DNA of 64,000 bases from Halobaculum roseum (lineage in GTDB: Archaea > Halobacteriota > Halobacteria > Halobacteriales > Haloferacaceae), in NCBI RefSeq assembly GCF_019880245.1, contig NZ_CP082287.1:124001-188000 (forward strand). The letters are read 5' to 3'. The position numbers and the translations under genes were made by a program. Every line of letters starts with the position of its first letter. The first letter of the stretch is position 1. Below, piece by piece: positions 25,187 to 33,344 of this stretch. A model generated the notes under the pieces. It saw only the letters and a list, made by a program, of their open reading frames with translations, was not told the DNA's origin and did not search any database.

Positions 25187-25503
25187 AGCAGTCCACGTAG
25201 CCCTCGATGAGAACCCCATCGACCCGGACAACTGACAGTCTGTGGGACAGCACCGACGACGATCACGTCACCGAATGTGAACTGGTTCTGTGACGGCGGG
25301 ACCGATAGGATTGCACCCAAGACGCGGTTCACTTCCGGTGGCCCGATTGGTCTATTTGGATAAACGCCCTAACAGGAGCAACCGGAGTAGCTGGCCGTGA
25401 GAGGGCTTTCAGGCCAAGTTACCGGCCTGTGGATTTGTTCACTTTCACTTCCACTCTCCATGCATGGCTGAGCCCCTTATGCACGCACACCGTGCCTTCT
25501 GGT
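25187..25503. other. 317 bp without a supported gene
   Basis: The first 45 bp may be the tail of the gene hit by the transposon-like unit. I see nothing recognisable in the rest. The stretch just before 25504 should hold the promoter for the RecA-like/PolB operon. Confidence 0.4.
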
Positions 25504-26256
25504 ATGCATCGCGACCAGCCGCACGATGGTGTCGAACTGCCCACGCTCGAGGCGGGCGTGACGCTCCTGGAGATCGACGCCGAGCTCGGCGCCGAGCCGT
25601 TGTGCGCGCTCGTCCTCGACCAGCTCCTCTCTTCGGGTGATCACGCCTTCTGGGTCGACGCCGGCGGGCACGTCCAGACATCGACGCTCGCGACGCTTGC
25701 CCCGCACCCCCAGTACTTGGAGCGAATCACCACCGCTCGCGGTTTTACGGCCTACCAACACGCCTCGCTGCTCGACCGCCTCCCACGGATCGTATCCAAC
25801 GCCGTACTCGAGCGCACCGATCCGGCGCTCGTGGTCGTTCCCGCGATGGATCTGTTGTATCGCGAGGACGACATCCCACGGGAGCAGGCACAGGAGTTGC
25901 TCGTCCAGCGCTTGGCGACGCTCGCCGGGATTACTCGCGAGCGAGACCTCCCAGTCGTCGTCACTCGCGCTCGCGACGACGAGCTGTCGGCGCCGATCGA
26001 GGCCGCCGCCGCGGAGACGCTCACCTGCCAGGCGACACCCTTTGGGCCACGGTTCACCAGCGATGACGCCGAATCTGACGCAGAGACACTCGTCTACCAC
26101 ACCGGCGACGGGTGGCTCCAGACGACGCTCGCGTTCTGGCGGGAGATCCTCCAGCACCGCGCTCGCGCCGTCGACGCCCCGGTCGACACCGCTGGTGAGT
26201 CGCCGAGCGCCTCGTCAACGTCGACGACATCCCCAGTCACTCCCGAGGGGTGGTGA
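25504..26256 (+). CDS. RecA/RadA-like protein without clear nucleotide-binding motifs, in the PolB operon
   Basis: 250 residues from ATG 25504 (MHRDQPHDGVELPTLEAG). It has the alternating strand/helix layout of the RecA core: GVTLLEIDAELGAEPLCALV, SGDHAFWVDAGG, DPALVVVPAMDLLY and RERDLPVVVTRARDD. A Walker A GxxxxGK[ST] is not present, so it is probably an inactivated paralogue. It heads a three-gene operon with a small helical protein and a degenerate PolB. A similar archaeal operon has been compared with bacterial ImuA-ImuB-DnaE2 mutagenesis cassettes (from memory). Confidence 0.65.
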   Translation: MHRDQPHDGVELPTLEAGVTLLEIDAELGAEPLCALVLDQLLSSGDHAFWVDAGGHVQTSTLATLAPHPQYLERITTARGFTAYQHASLLDRLPRIVSNAVLERTDPALVVVPAMDLLYREDDIPREQAQELLVQRLATLAGITRERDLPVVVTRARDDELSAPIEAAAAETLTCQATPFGPRFTSDDAESDAETLVYHTGDGWLQTTLAFWREILQHRARAVDAPVDTAGESPSASSTSTTSPVTPEGW

Positions 26257-26564
26257 GCGTGGGGCGCACGAACCCGACGTTCCGCGATGTACTCGGGCGG
26301 ATGGAAGACGAGTGGGGCGACTTCCGGCGAGCGCTGCGCCGGCGCCACCAGCCGCTGCTCGACCGGCTGTTCACCTACGCTCGCGAGCACGCCGACGCTG
26401 CAAGCCACCTGAACCACCCCGACCAGCTCGCGCCCGTCCTGGTGAGTATTGACCTCGAACAGGAAGATCGTCTCGACGAACTCGAGGAGCGCGTTGAGGA
26501 GTTGGAGGCGCGCCTCGAGGACGGCCCCGAGGCCGCCGAGACGCCAGTCGAGCGTGAGCGATAG
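26253..26564 (+). CDS. Small helical protein of the PolB operon
   Basis: 103 residues from GTG 26253, which overlaps the upstream stop by 4 bases (GTGA). It is all-helical: FRDVLGRMEDEWGDFRRALRR, LLDRLFTYAREHADAASH, and a C-terminal coiled coil (RLDELEERVEELEARLED). No enzyme motif. It sits between the RecA-like and PolB genes (2 bp gap to the latter) and probably bridges the two proteins (inference). Confidence 0.65.
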   Translation: MSVGRTNPTFRDVLGRMEDEWGDFRRALRRRHQPLLDRLFTYAREHADAASHLNHPDQLAPVLVSIDLEQEDRLDELEERVEELEARLEDGPEAAETPVERER

Positions 26565-26566
26565 CG

Positions 26567-28774
26567 ATGGTGCTCGCGATCGACTACGACGGTACCACGG
26601 TCGTCGAGTGGCGCCTCACGGCCGACGGTGTCGAACCAACGCGCGTCGACGACTACCGACCGACAATGTACGTCGGTGCGCCGGTTTCGGAGTTGTACGG
26701 TGAGCACGGGGGCCAGACGCCGCGAGTGCAGCTGCCGGCGCGTGGGGCGCTCACTGAGGCCCTCAAGGACCTCCGGACGTTCCTTGCGGGGCAGGCGGCC
26801 GTCGAGTCGCTCTCGGTGGACGTGTGGCGCCAGACGTTCCGCGCTGATGCCCGGCCGGTCCTCAAGATCGAGTGTCGCGAGATCGGGGATGTGCGTTCGG
26901 TCGCGCGGCGAGTCCAGCAGTTCGGTGCCGCGGACGCCTACACCTGCTACAACGTCGATGTGACGCGGCAGTTTCGGTATACGCTCGAAGCCGGGACGGA
27001 GCCAGCGCCCGATACCGATCTTCGCGAGCTTCGGACCCTTGAACTGGGGTTTCCGGCCCACGAGTCCGGGGTAGAAGCGCTGCCCAACCTCACCGTCGAC
27101 GGTGAGTCAGTGGGATCGACGCCGCGGGAGGTGGTCGAGGCGGTTGGCGAGCGCGTCGCGAGCGTCGACCCGGACGTGCTGATCGTCGATACCGCCGAGG
27201 TCGTCCCGCTGCTATTCGAGGCGGCGGCGGAGTACGGGCTCCGGCCGTTCGAGCTTGGGCGAGAGCCAGGGTATACACAGCTGGCGTCGGCCTCGACGTA
27301 CACGAGCTACGGGAACGTCGGCCACTCGCCGGCGCGGTATTCGGTGCCGGGGAGAGTGCTGCTCGACCGCTCGAACTCGTTTTTCTTGCACGAGGCAGGC
27401 CTCGAGGGCTGTCTCGATCTCGTTGAGCGGGCTGGACTGCCGCTCCAGGAGCTCGGCTGGGCGTCGATCGGGCGGGTGCTGACGGCGATGCAGATCCGGG
27501 AGGCGCGTTCGCGGGGCGTATTGGTCCCGTGGCAAGCGTGGCGCCCGGAATTCTTCCGCTCAGCGGCGACGCTCGATACTGCCGATCGGGGCGGGACGAC
27601 GCTCGCGCCCGAGGTTGGCGTGCACGAGGACGTCCACGAGCTCGATTTTTCGTCGTTGTATCCGAACATCATTCGCGAGTACAACATCTCACCCGAGACG
27701 GTGCGGTGTGGCTGCTGTGACAACGACTCGGTTCCAAACCTGGGGTATTCGATTTGCGAGCGAGATGGGTACCTCCCCGCTGTGTTAGGACCGCTTATTG
27801 ATGGGCGGGACGCGATCAAGCAGCAGATTCGGGAGTCGGACGATCCAGAGGAGATCGCGGCGTTGGAGTCACGCTCGGCGGCGATCAAGTGGATCCTCGT
27901 CAGCTGCTTTGGCTATCAGGGCTTCTCGAACGCGAAGTACGGCCGGATCGAGTGCCACGAGGCAATCAACGCGTTTGCTCGGGAGATCCTGTTAGATGCG
28001 AAAGCTGCACTGGAAGCGGGCGGGTGGCGCGTGCTGCACGGGATCGTCGATTCGATCTGGGTAACGTCCTCACCTGATGTTGGTGAAACCGATAGACGGC
28101 CGCTTGATACGATTGCCCAGGAGGTGAGTGCGGAGGTGGGTATCGAGTTGGAGTATGAGGGTGCTTTCGAGTGGGTCGCCTTCTGTCCCCGCCGCGGTGG
28201 TGATGGTGGGGCGCTGACGCGCTACTTCGGGCGGCGTCGTGGCGAGTCGTACCCGGAGGAGGGTGTAGGTGAGGCGGTGAAGACGCGGGGGATCGAATGC
28301 CGGCAGGATGATACGCCGGCGTGGGTCGTGCGGTTGCAGGTGGCGTTGATCCGAACGTTGGACCGGACGCATGATGTGGAGGCCGTTGTGGGGGAGCTGC
28401 GGCGGTGGCTCAGGCGGCTAGAGGATGGGGACGTTGACCCAGTGGAGTTGTTGGTGACGCAGCGGGTGTCCAAGCGCGCCGAGCAGTATCGCTACGAGAC
28501 AGTGACCGTGGCGGCGTTGAAGCGCGCGAAGTGGAAGGACTGTGCGCTCGAGCCCGGGCAGCGCGTCGAGTATCTGGTGGTAGATGATGATGCGACGGGG
28601 TTGGGTCGGGTGCGATTGGGCCATGAGTCGTTGGGGCGGTATGATGTTGAGTGGTATCGCCGCGAAGCGATCCGGGCTGCCGAGAGTGTTGTCTCGCCGC
28701 TTGGGTGGGATCGCGAGGGGATTCAGCGGGCGGTCTCAGGGGTTGTGGAGCCGTCACTGGGGGAGTTTGGGTGA
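26567..28774 (+). CDS. Family B DNA polymerase, degenerate PolB2-like
   Basis: 735 residues. Motif A DFSSLYPNII (Asp 360) is intact and motif B is recognisable as KWILVSCFGYQGF (Lys 441). Motif C reads HGIVDSIWV: the first Asp of the usual DTD is replaced (Gly-Ile-Val-Asp 492-495). The exonuclease region lacks the DIE motif (LELGFPAHES instead), so proofreading is probably lost. This matches the disabled PolB2 group. It may act in translesion synthesis or as a structural partner rather than as a replicase. Confidence 0.82.
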   Translation: MVLAIDYDGTTVVEWRLTADGVEPTRVDDYRPTMYVGAPVSELYGEHGGQTPRVQLPARGALTEALKDLRTFLAGQAAVESLSVDVWRQTFRADARPVLKIECREIGDVRSVARRVQQFGAADAYTCYNVDVTRQFRYTLEAGTEPAPDTDLRELRTLELGFPAHESGVEALPNLTVDGESVGSTPREVVEAVGERVASVDPDVLIVDTAEVVPLLFEAAAEYGLRPFELGREPGYTQLASASTYTSYGNVGHSPARYSVPGRVLLDRSNSFFLHEAGLEGCLDLVERAGLPLQELGWASIGRVLTAMQIREARSRGVLVPWQAWRPEFFRSAATLDTADRGGTTLAPEVGVHEDVHELDFSSLYPNIIREYNISPETVRCGCCDNDSVPNLGYSICERDGYLPAVLGPLIDGRDAIKQQIRESDDPEEIAALESRSAAIKWILVSCFGYQGFSNAKYGRIECHEAINAFAREILLDAKAALEAGGWRVLHGIVDSIWVTSSPDVGETDRRPLDTIAQEVSAEVGIELEYEGAFEWVAFCPRRGGDGGALTRYFGRRRGESYPEEGVGEAVKTRGIECRQDDTPAWVVRLQVALIRTLDRTHDVEAVVGELRRWLRRLEDGDVDPVELLVTQRVSKRAEQYRYETVTVAALKRAKWKDCALEPGQRVEYLVVDDDATGLGRVRLGHESLGRYDVEWYRREAIRAAESVVSPLGWDREGIQRAVSGVVEPSLGEFG

Positions 28775-28795
28775 ACCGCCTGCTGGCCACATCAC

Positions 28796-29299
28796 TCACT
28801 CAAGTAGCGACCGCGCCCGCTGGACGTAGCTATTCTCGTCCCAGCTACGAGTTGTACTGATTGCTGCCAGCGCCGACTGCGCCTCCCCAGTGGACAGCCA
28901 TCCATTACGCACACAGACTGCCAGAAGTGTTGGGGTCGTCACGAGGCGGGTGTCAACGAGCGAGGCGTGAACTAATCCGAGACGATTGAACTCATCGCAC
29001 AACAGTAGGTCGGCGTCAACCTTATTCGCGAGTGATACCGCTGCATTCTCGCCGTCGTCCAGTGGGAATTCAGCATCCAATTCGATCGATCGCGTCGAGA
29101 ACGATTCTATTCTGTCAAGCACTCGCCCCGCAGCCCGACCATGCGCATCGTCGTAGGAGGCAACCTCGTTGAGTTCATCGACGACAACTTCCGGGACGAG
29201 GACTGTGTATTCGTCGAGTACCACTGACAGCGGGGCTGGGGCATCGTCAACGATGCCGAGACTCACGAACGCAGACGTATCCGCAACCACCGACGCCAT
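28796..29299 (-). CDS. PIN-domain toxin (VapC-like)
   Basis: 167 residues. Acidic residues sit in order: VVADTSAFVSL (Asp), PEVVVDELNEV (Glu), DDGENAAVSLA (Glu) and LLLCDEFNRLG (Asp), the PIN nuclease set. The C-terminal helix ends in WDENSYVQRARSLLE. It follows the antitoxin gene directly. Converges with the PolB gene. Confidence 0.85.
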   Translation of the reverse strand: MASVVADTSAFVSLGIVDDAPAPLSVVLDEYTVLVPEVVVDELNEVASYDDAHGRAAGRVLDRIESFSTRSIELDAEFPLDDGENAAVSLANKVDADLLLCDEFNRLGLVHASLVDTRLVTTPTLLAVCVRNGWLSTGEAQSALAAISTTRSWDENSYVQRARSLLE

Positions 29300-29602
29300 C
29301 TATGCGTCAGCGACCTCGTCGATGAAGTCGTCGCTGAGCTGCTGTTTCAACACACGGAGGTTCGCTGCCTCTTCAGCACCGACGAGGGATTTGAGCTGCT
29401 CGAAGGAGATCGCATCATCATAGTACGCCTCGGCGATCTCTTGGAGGAGTGCATCATCGTGTGTGGCATCCTGGAGATATTCTCGGAGTGCGGTCACCAA
29501 GATATCCGTCCGGTCTTCGCCAAGCACCGTTGCCAGCGCGTCAGTCCGATCGATGAGTCGGTCTGGAGCGCGAAATTGGACCCGCTTCTTGTCCGTGCTC
29601 AT
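29300..29602 (-). CDS. Ribbon-helix-helix antitoxin partner of the PIN protein
   Basis: 100 residues from ATG 29602 (MSTDKKRVQFRAPDRLIDR). The N-terminal strand and helices (RTDALATVLGEDRTDILVTALREYL) form a ribbon-helix-helix, followed by a helix that should bind the toxin (AYYDDAISFEQLKSLVGAEE). The stop codon directly abuts the toxin start. Confidence 0.8.
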   Translation of the reverse strand: MSTDKKRVQFRAPDRLIDRTDALATVLGEDRTDILVTALREYLQDATHDDALLQEIAEAYYDDAISFEQLKSLVGAEEAANLRVLKQQLSDDFIDEVADA

Positions 29603-29867
29603 GATGTGTACGTTGTGAGCCACCTCACTTAGCAGTTGTCGTGTGTACAGTGTGAGCTAGCAGTACATCCAGTTGCTCGCCTGACTCGGACTGGGCTGTC
29701 GTGTTCCAGCGGGAGGCGATTCGAGTGGCCGAGTGTATGGTATATTGGCGCTGCAGGCTTCTGTTCGAGTGGCGAACGATTCCCCTTGGAGGTTGTGAGG
29801 CGGCCAAAATCAGCGGATCTAATATACACCGGAAAGAACAGTAATCTGTGTATTCATAGATTCCTGT

Positions 29868-30098
29868 ATGCCCACGATCACCGTGAACGTAGATGACACC
29901 CTCAAAGAGCGAATGGAGAACCACCCCGAGATCAACTGGAGCGAAGTCACGCGCCAAGCCATTCAAGAGAAGGTCGAGACACTGGAAGTGATGGACGAAC
30001 TCACCAGCCGGAGTGACCTCACCGAGGGCGACGTCCACGAAATCGCCCAGAAGATCAACGAAAGCGGACGGAAGCGCGTCGACGAGGAATCGGCGTAG
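29868..30098 (+). CDS. VapB-type ribbon-helix-helix antitoxin
   Basis: 76 residues. The opening ITVNVDDTLKERMENHPEIN is a beta strand plus helix typical of CopG/Arc-like VapB, followed by WSEVTRQAIQEKVETLEVMD. The tail is acidic and then basic. It precedes the truncated PIN gene by 9 bp. The upstream region is AT-rich (AATATACACC), a likely promoter. Confidence 0.78.
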   Translation: MPTITVNVDDTLKERMENHPEINWSEVTRQAIQEKVETLEVMDELTSRSDLTEGDVHEIAQKINESGRKRVDEESA

Positions 30099-30107
30099 AG
30101 ACGCCGA

Positions 30108-30392
30108 ATGAAGTTGGTCGTCGACCCCAACGTCGCCATCTCTGCACTCATCGCCGATTCGAAAACGCGGGAACTCATCGTCACGCTCGAGCCTGACCTG
30201 CAGACACCTGCCATCGTTCACAACGAAATCGGGACCTACCAAGATCTGAACGTGAAGAAGTCCGGGATGGAACCGGACCGAGTAGCACAGTTCATCGATC
30301 TTCTGTTCCAGTACATCGGAATCGTTCCAGCCGAGGACTTCGACCCCGCTATCGACAGAGCAGCTGAAGCACCCACAGATCAGATCTGCTGA
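30108..30392 (+). CDS. C-terminally truncated PIN-domain toxin
   Basis: 94 residues against about 140 in the family. The first Asp (LVVDPNVAISALI) and the middle Glu (VHNEIGTY) are present. The frame stops at AIDRAAEAPTDQIC, before the region that normally carries the last acidic residues (DPDD-like). The toxin is probably inactive. Confidence 0.7.
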   Translation: MKLVVDPNVAISALIADSKTRELIVTLEPDLQTPAIVHNEIGTYQDLNVKKSGMEPDRVAQFIDLLFQYIGIVPAEDFDPAIDRAAEAPTDQIC

Positions 30393-30449
30393 GCGCGGTG
30401 TCGGAGCCGGTCGGATCTGTATCTGACTTGGGTCGGATCGGTGAGGTTC

Positions 30450-33344
30450 TTACGCGTGGCGCGATCTCGACAGCCGGTCGAGCGCGTCGATCGAAACCGG
30501 GTCGATAGTGACCGGAGTAGCGGTCTGTGTGTAGAAGACAGTCGCCTGAATCGGTCGGTCGGGGTACACACTCGCAAGCACGTGGTAGTACACACTCAGC
30601 TGCGTTCGGTACTCATCGTGGGCCAGCCGGTCGGGGTCGGTCTTGTAATCGATGATCTCGACGCTGTCGTCCGTTACGTGGACGAGGTCAATGATCCCCG
30701 CGAGCGTCACCTGTGGTTCTCCGGGCAGCGGGAGCAACGCCGGCTCTTCCGGGATGAGTTTCCCATCAAGGTCATCGATGAGCGTCGCCACCGCGCGCTC
30801 GTCGTCGTTACTCGGTTCGACTGGCTCGTCGAGTGCGTACGCCTCGGCGAAGTCGTGCAGTTCGGTTCCGAAGTCGGTCCCACGACCACCATTGCGCTCG
30901 TCATAGACGCTGTCGTCCATGATATCGTGGACGCTGAGCCGGCGGGGAACTGTGCTACTGTCTGGGATCGTTGTCTCGAACGGAGCAGTAGACTCGCGGG
31001 CAACCGTGACGGGCTCGGGTGTCGGTTCGAGTTCAATCGCGTCGATCGAGAGGCCGTCCATGAAGCGACTTGGGTCGTCCCCAGAGGTGAACAGGAGATG
31101 CCGTTTTGCACGAGTCATCGCGACGTACAGCAAGCGCCGCTCTTCATCGTACGTTGACGGTTGAATCGACTGCAACAGCTTCGTCGGCCAATGCTGGTAG
31201 ACGTGCGGATAGTCGCCCGCCTCGCTGTATGCCCGGGTTTGGCGAAGCCCCAACTCGTCGTCGTAGATGATCGGACAGGCTGGCGGCTGGCCGTAATGCG
31301 GGAACGCGCGGTCGTTGAGATTCGCGAGGATGACGATCGGGTACTCGAGTCCCTTTGCACCGTGGATTGTTTGGAGGGTCACCGCGTCCTCACCCGGGCT
31401 GGTTTCAATATCGACGGTGGTTCCTGCATCGAGGTTGGCCTCGATGTACTGGATCGCCTCTCCCCGCGTGAGCGTGCTATTCTCGTAGAGACTCGTGAGG
31501 TGATCGACGAGCGCATCAGCGTATGCGCTCGTACGGCCGTAGCGGTCGAAGACGCGTCGAAGGAAGCCCCCAAGTGTGTCGATCGCAGCGAGTTCCTCGC
31601 GGAACTGCACCATTGCATCGGGATACGCTTCGGTGTCCAGAATCGTCTCCGTGTCATCGAACGAGTAGCCAGCGCGCTCGAGGACGACGGCCCAACCACG
31701 ACGGGCGTTCGATTCGGCGATGCGTAGCCACGCGAGTGCGAGTTTGGCTTCTGGCGTGTCGAACAGCTCAACTCCGCCGTCGTAGGCGACCGGGACACCG
31801 TACTCGTCGGCGACGGTAAGGAACTCCCGAGCGAACGCACGTGTTCGGGTGAACACAGCGATGTCTCCGTACGAAGGCGCACCCAATCGCTCGCGCTCGG
31901 CAGCTTCCTGCTGTGCAGTGGTGGCGCCAGGGTCTGGTTGTGGTTCATCGGTGACCTCGACTGCGTAGTCGTCGTTATCGACGACCATCTGGATCCGATC
32001 GAGGAGGAGTTCGTGCTCGTTCGGCGCCTGATACGCGTCGATCTGTGCGTTGTCGACGTGGTTCGTCGCCGCGAGCGAGCGCTCGCCTGCGAGTGGATCG
32101 TCGATGTCCTCGCTGTACGTCGCCGGAATCGAGAGACTCTGCTCCGCGAATGCAAGGATCGAGGACGAGGAGCGGTAGTTCTCGTACAGCGGGATTGTAG
32201 TAACCGACTCGACGGGGTAGTCGATACGGGTTCGGTCGGCATTCAACTCGCGGGTGAACCGCTCGAGTCGGTCGTCGAAGGCGGTAATGTTCTCGACACT
32301 GGTGTGCTGGAAGCCGTAGATCGACTGCTTCCAGTCGCCGACGACACAGAGATTGTTCGTGTCCGCAAGCAGCAACGCGATTTTGAACTGGAGTTCGTTC
32401 GTGTCCTGGAACTCATCGACCATCACGTACTCGTGGGCGACCTGTTCGCGAACCTCCGGCCGGTCAGACAGCATGACGAACGCCAGCGCCAGCATCAGCC
32501 CCTGTGTGAGGTAGTTGTTCCGGAGCGCGTAGGCGAGATACTCGTAGTAGACATCGTGGACGAACGCCAGCAGCGCCGTCCGATCCTCGTCGTAGGCGCG
32601 TTCGATGACGCCACGATCGACCTGGGGGTCGTCGTGGATCTCGGCTTTAGAGGGAGCATCCGGTGCGTACTCACTCGCGTCCCAACCACTGACGGATCCT
32701 CTCGCGTCGCTGTTGGTCTGGCCAGAGGCACCCTCACCGGGAGTGTTCACCTCGGCAACCGTCTCGAAGAACGCCTTGCGGTCGCCTTCGAGTGGAGCGT
32801 CACTCGATCGGAACCATCCGTCGCGAGTGGGGATGGCGCCTTTCGCAGCGAGTTCACCGATGAGCGTGTGGAGCGTAGCGGTGTCCCGGAAGATACGGAG
32901 CATGGCCGCGTGTTCGGGATGCTCGTCAGCGAAGGTCGACATGAACCGCTGGAACAACTGCTTCTCGCGGACCGACTCTTCGATGAGGTCGATCGAGTCG
33001 GGGATCTGGTCGTCGATGTCCAGCGTTTCCGGGACGGTGTGACCGTAGCGGCGTAACAGTCGGAAACAGTAGGCGTGGAAGGTGCTGATGGGCGCACCTT
33101 GGAGTTCTCGCAGGTCGTAGTCGGTTTGCTGGACGATACGCTCGCGCATCTCGCGAGCGGCGTTGCGAGTGAACGTGACCAACAGGATATCTTCCGGTGT
33201 CGCGTCAGTCGACTCCAAGATGTGAGCGTATCGCCGGGTGATCGCGAACGTCTTGCCCGTCCCGGCGCCGGCATCGACGCGGTAGATCCCGTCGGTGGAC
33301 TCGATGAGCCGTTGTTGGTTCTCATTCGGTGTCGGCTCAGACAT
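30450..33344 (-). CDS. AddA/UvrD-like superfamily I helicase with C-terminal nuclease domain
   Basis: 964 residues. Walker A DAGAGTGKT (residues 24-32), helicase motif II VDEFQDTNE, motif IV/V region ENYRSSSSILAF and TLQTIHGAKGLEYPIV, motif VI YVAMTRAKRHL. The C-terminus has a RecB-type nuclease: GIIDLVHVTDD, then IIDYKTD and QLSVYYHVL. Together with the AddB-like gene whose 3' end overlaps this start by 8 bp, it should process double-strand DNA ends for recombination. It may also degrade incoming DNA, since a restriction system lies nearby. Confidence 0.87.
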   Translation of the reverse strand: MSEPTPNENQQRLIESTDGIYRVDAGAGTGKTFAITRRYAHILESTDATPEDILLVTFTRNAAREMRERIVQQTDYDLRELQGAPISTFHAYCFRLLRRYGHTVPETLDIDDQIPDSIDLIEESVREKQLFQRFMSTFADEHPEHAAMLRIFRDTATLHTLIGELAAKGAIPTRDGWFRSSDAPLEGDRKAFFETVAEVNTPGEGASGQTNSDARGSVSGWDASEYAPDAPSKAEIHDDPQVDRGVIERAYDEDRTALLAFVHDVYYEYLAYALRNNYLTQGLMLALAFVMLSDRPEVREQVAHEYVMVDEFQDTNELQFKIALLLADTNNLCVVGDWKQSIYGFQHTSVENITAFDDRLERFTRELNADRTRIDYPVESVTTIPLYENYRSSSSILAFAEQSLSIPATYSEDIDDPLAGERSLAATNHVDNAQIDAYQAPNEHELLLDRIQMVVDNDDYAVEVTDEPQPDPGATTAQQEAAERERLGAPSYGDIAVFTRTRAFAREFLTVADEYGVPVAYDGGVELFDTPEAKLALAWLRIAESNARRGWAVVLERAGYSFDDTETILDTEAYPDAMVQFREELAAIDTLGGFLRRVFDRYGRTSAYADALVDHLTSLYENSTLTRGEAIQYIEANLDAGTTVDIETSPGEDAVTLQTIHGAKGLEYPIVILANLNDRAFPHYGQPPACPIIYDDELGLRQTRAYSEAGDYPHVYQHWPTKLLQSIQPSTYDEERRLLYVAMTRAKRHLLFTSGDDPSRFMDGLSIDAIELEPTPEPVTVARESTAPFETTIPDSSTVPRRLSVHDIMDDSVYDERNGGRGTDFGTELHDFAEAYALDEPVEPSNDDERAVATLIDDLDGKLIPEEPALLPLPGEPQVTLAGIIDLVHVTDDSVEIIDYKTDPDRLAHDEYRTQLSVYYHVLASVYPDRPIQATVFYTQTATPVTIDPVSIDALDRLSRSRHA

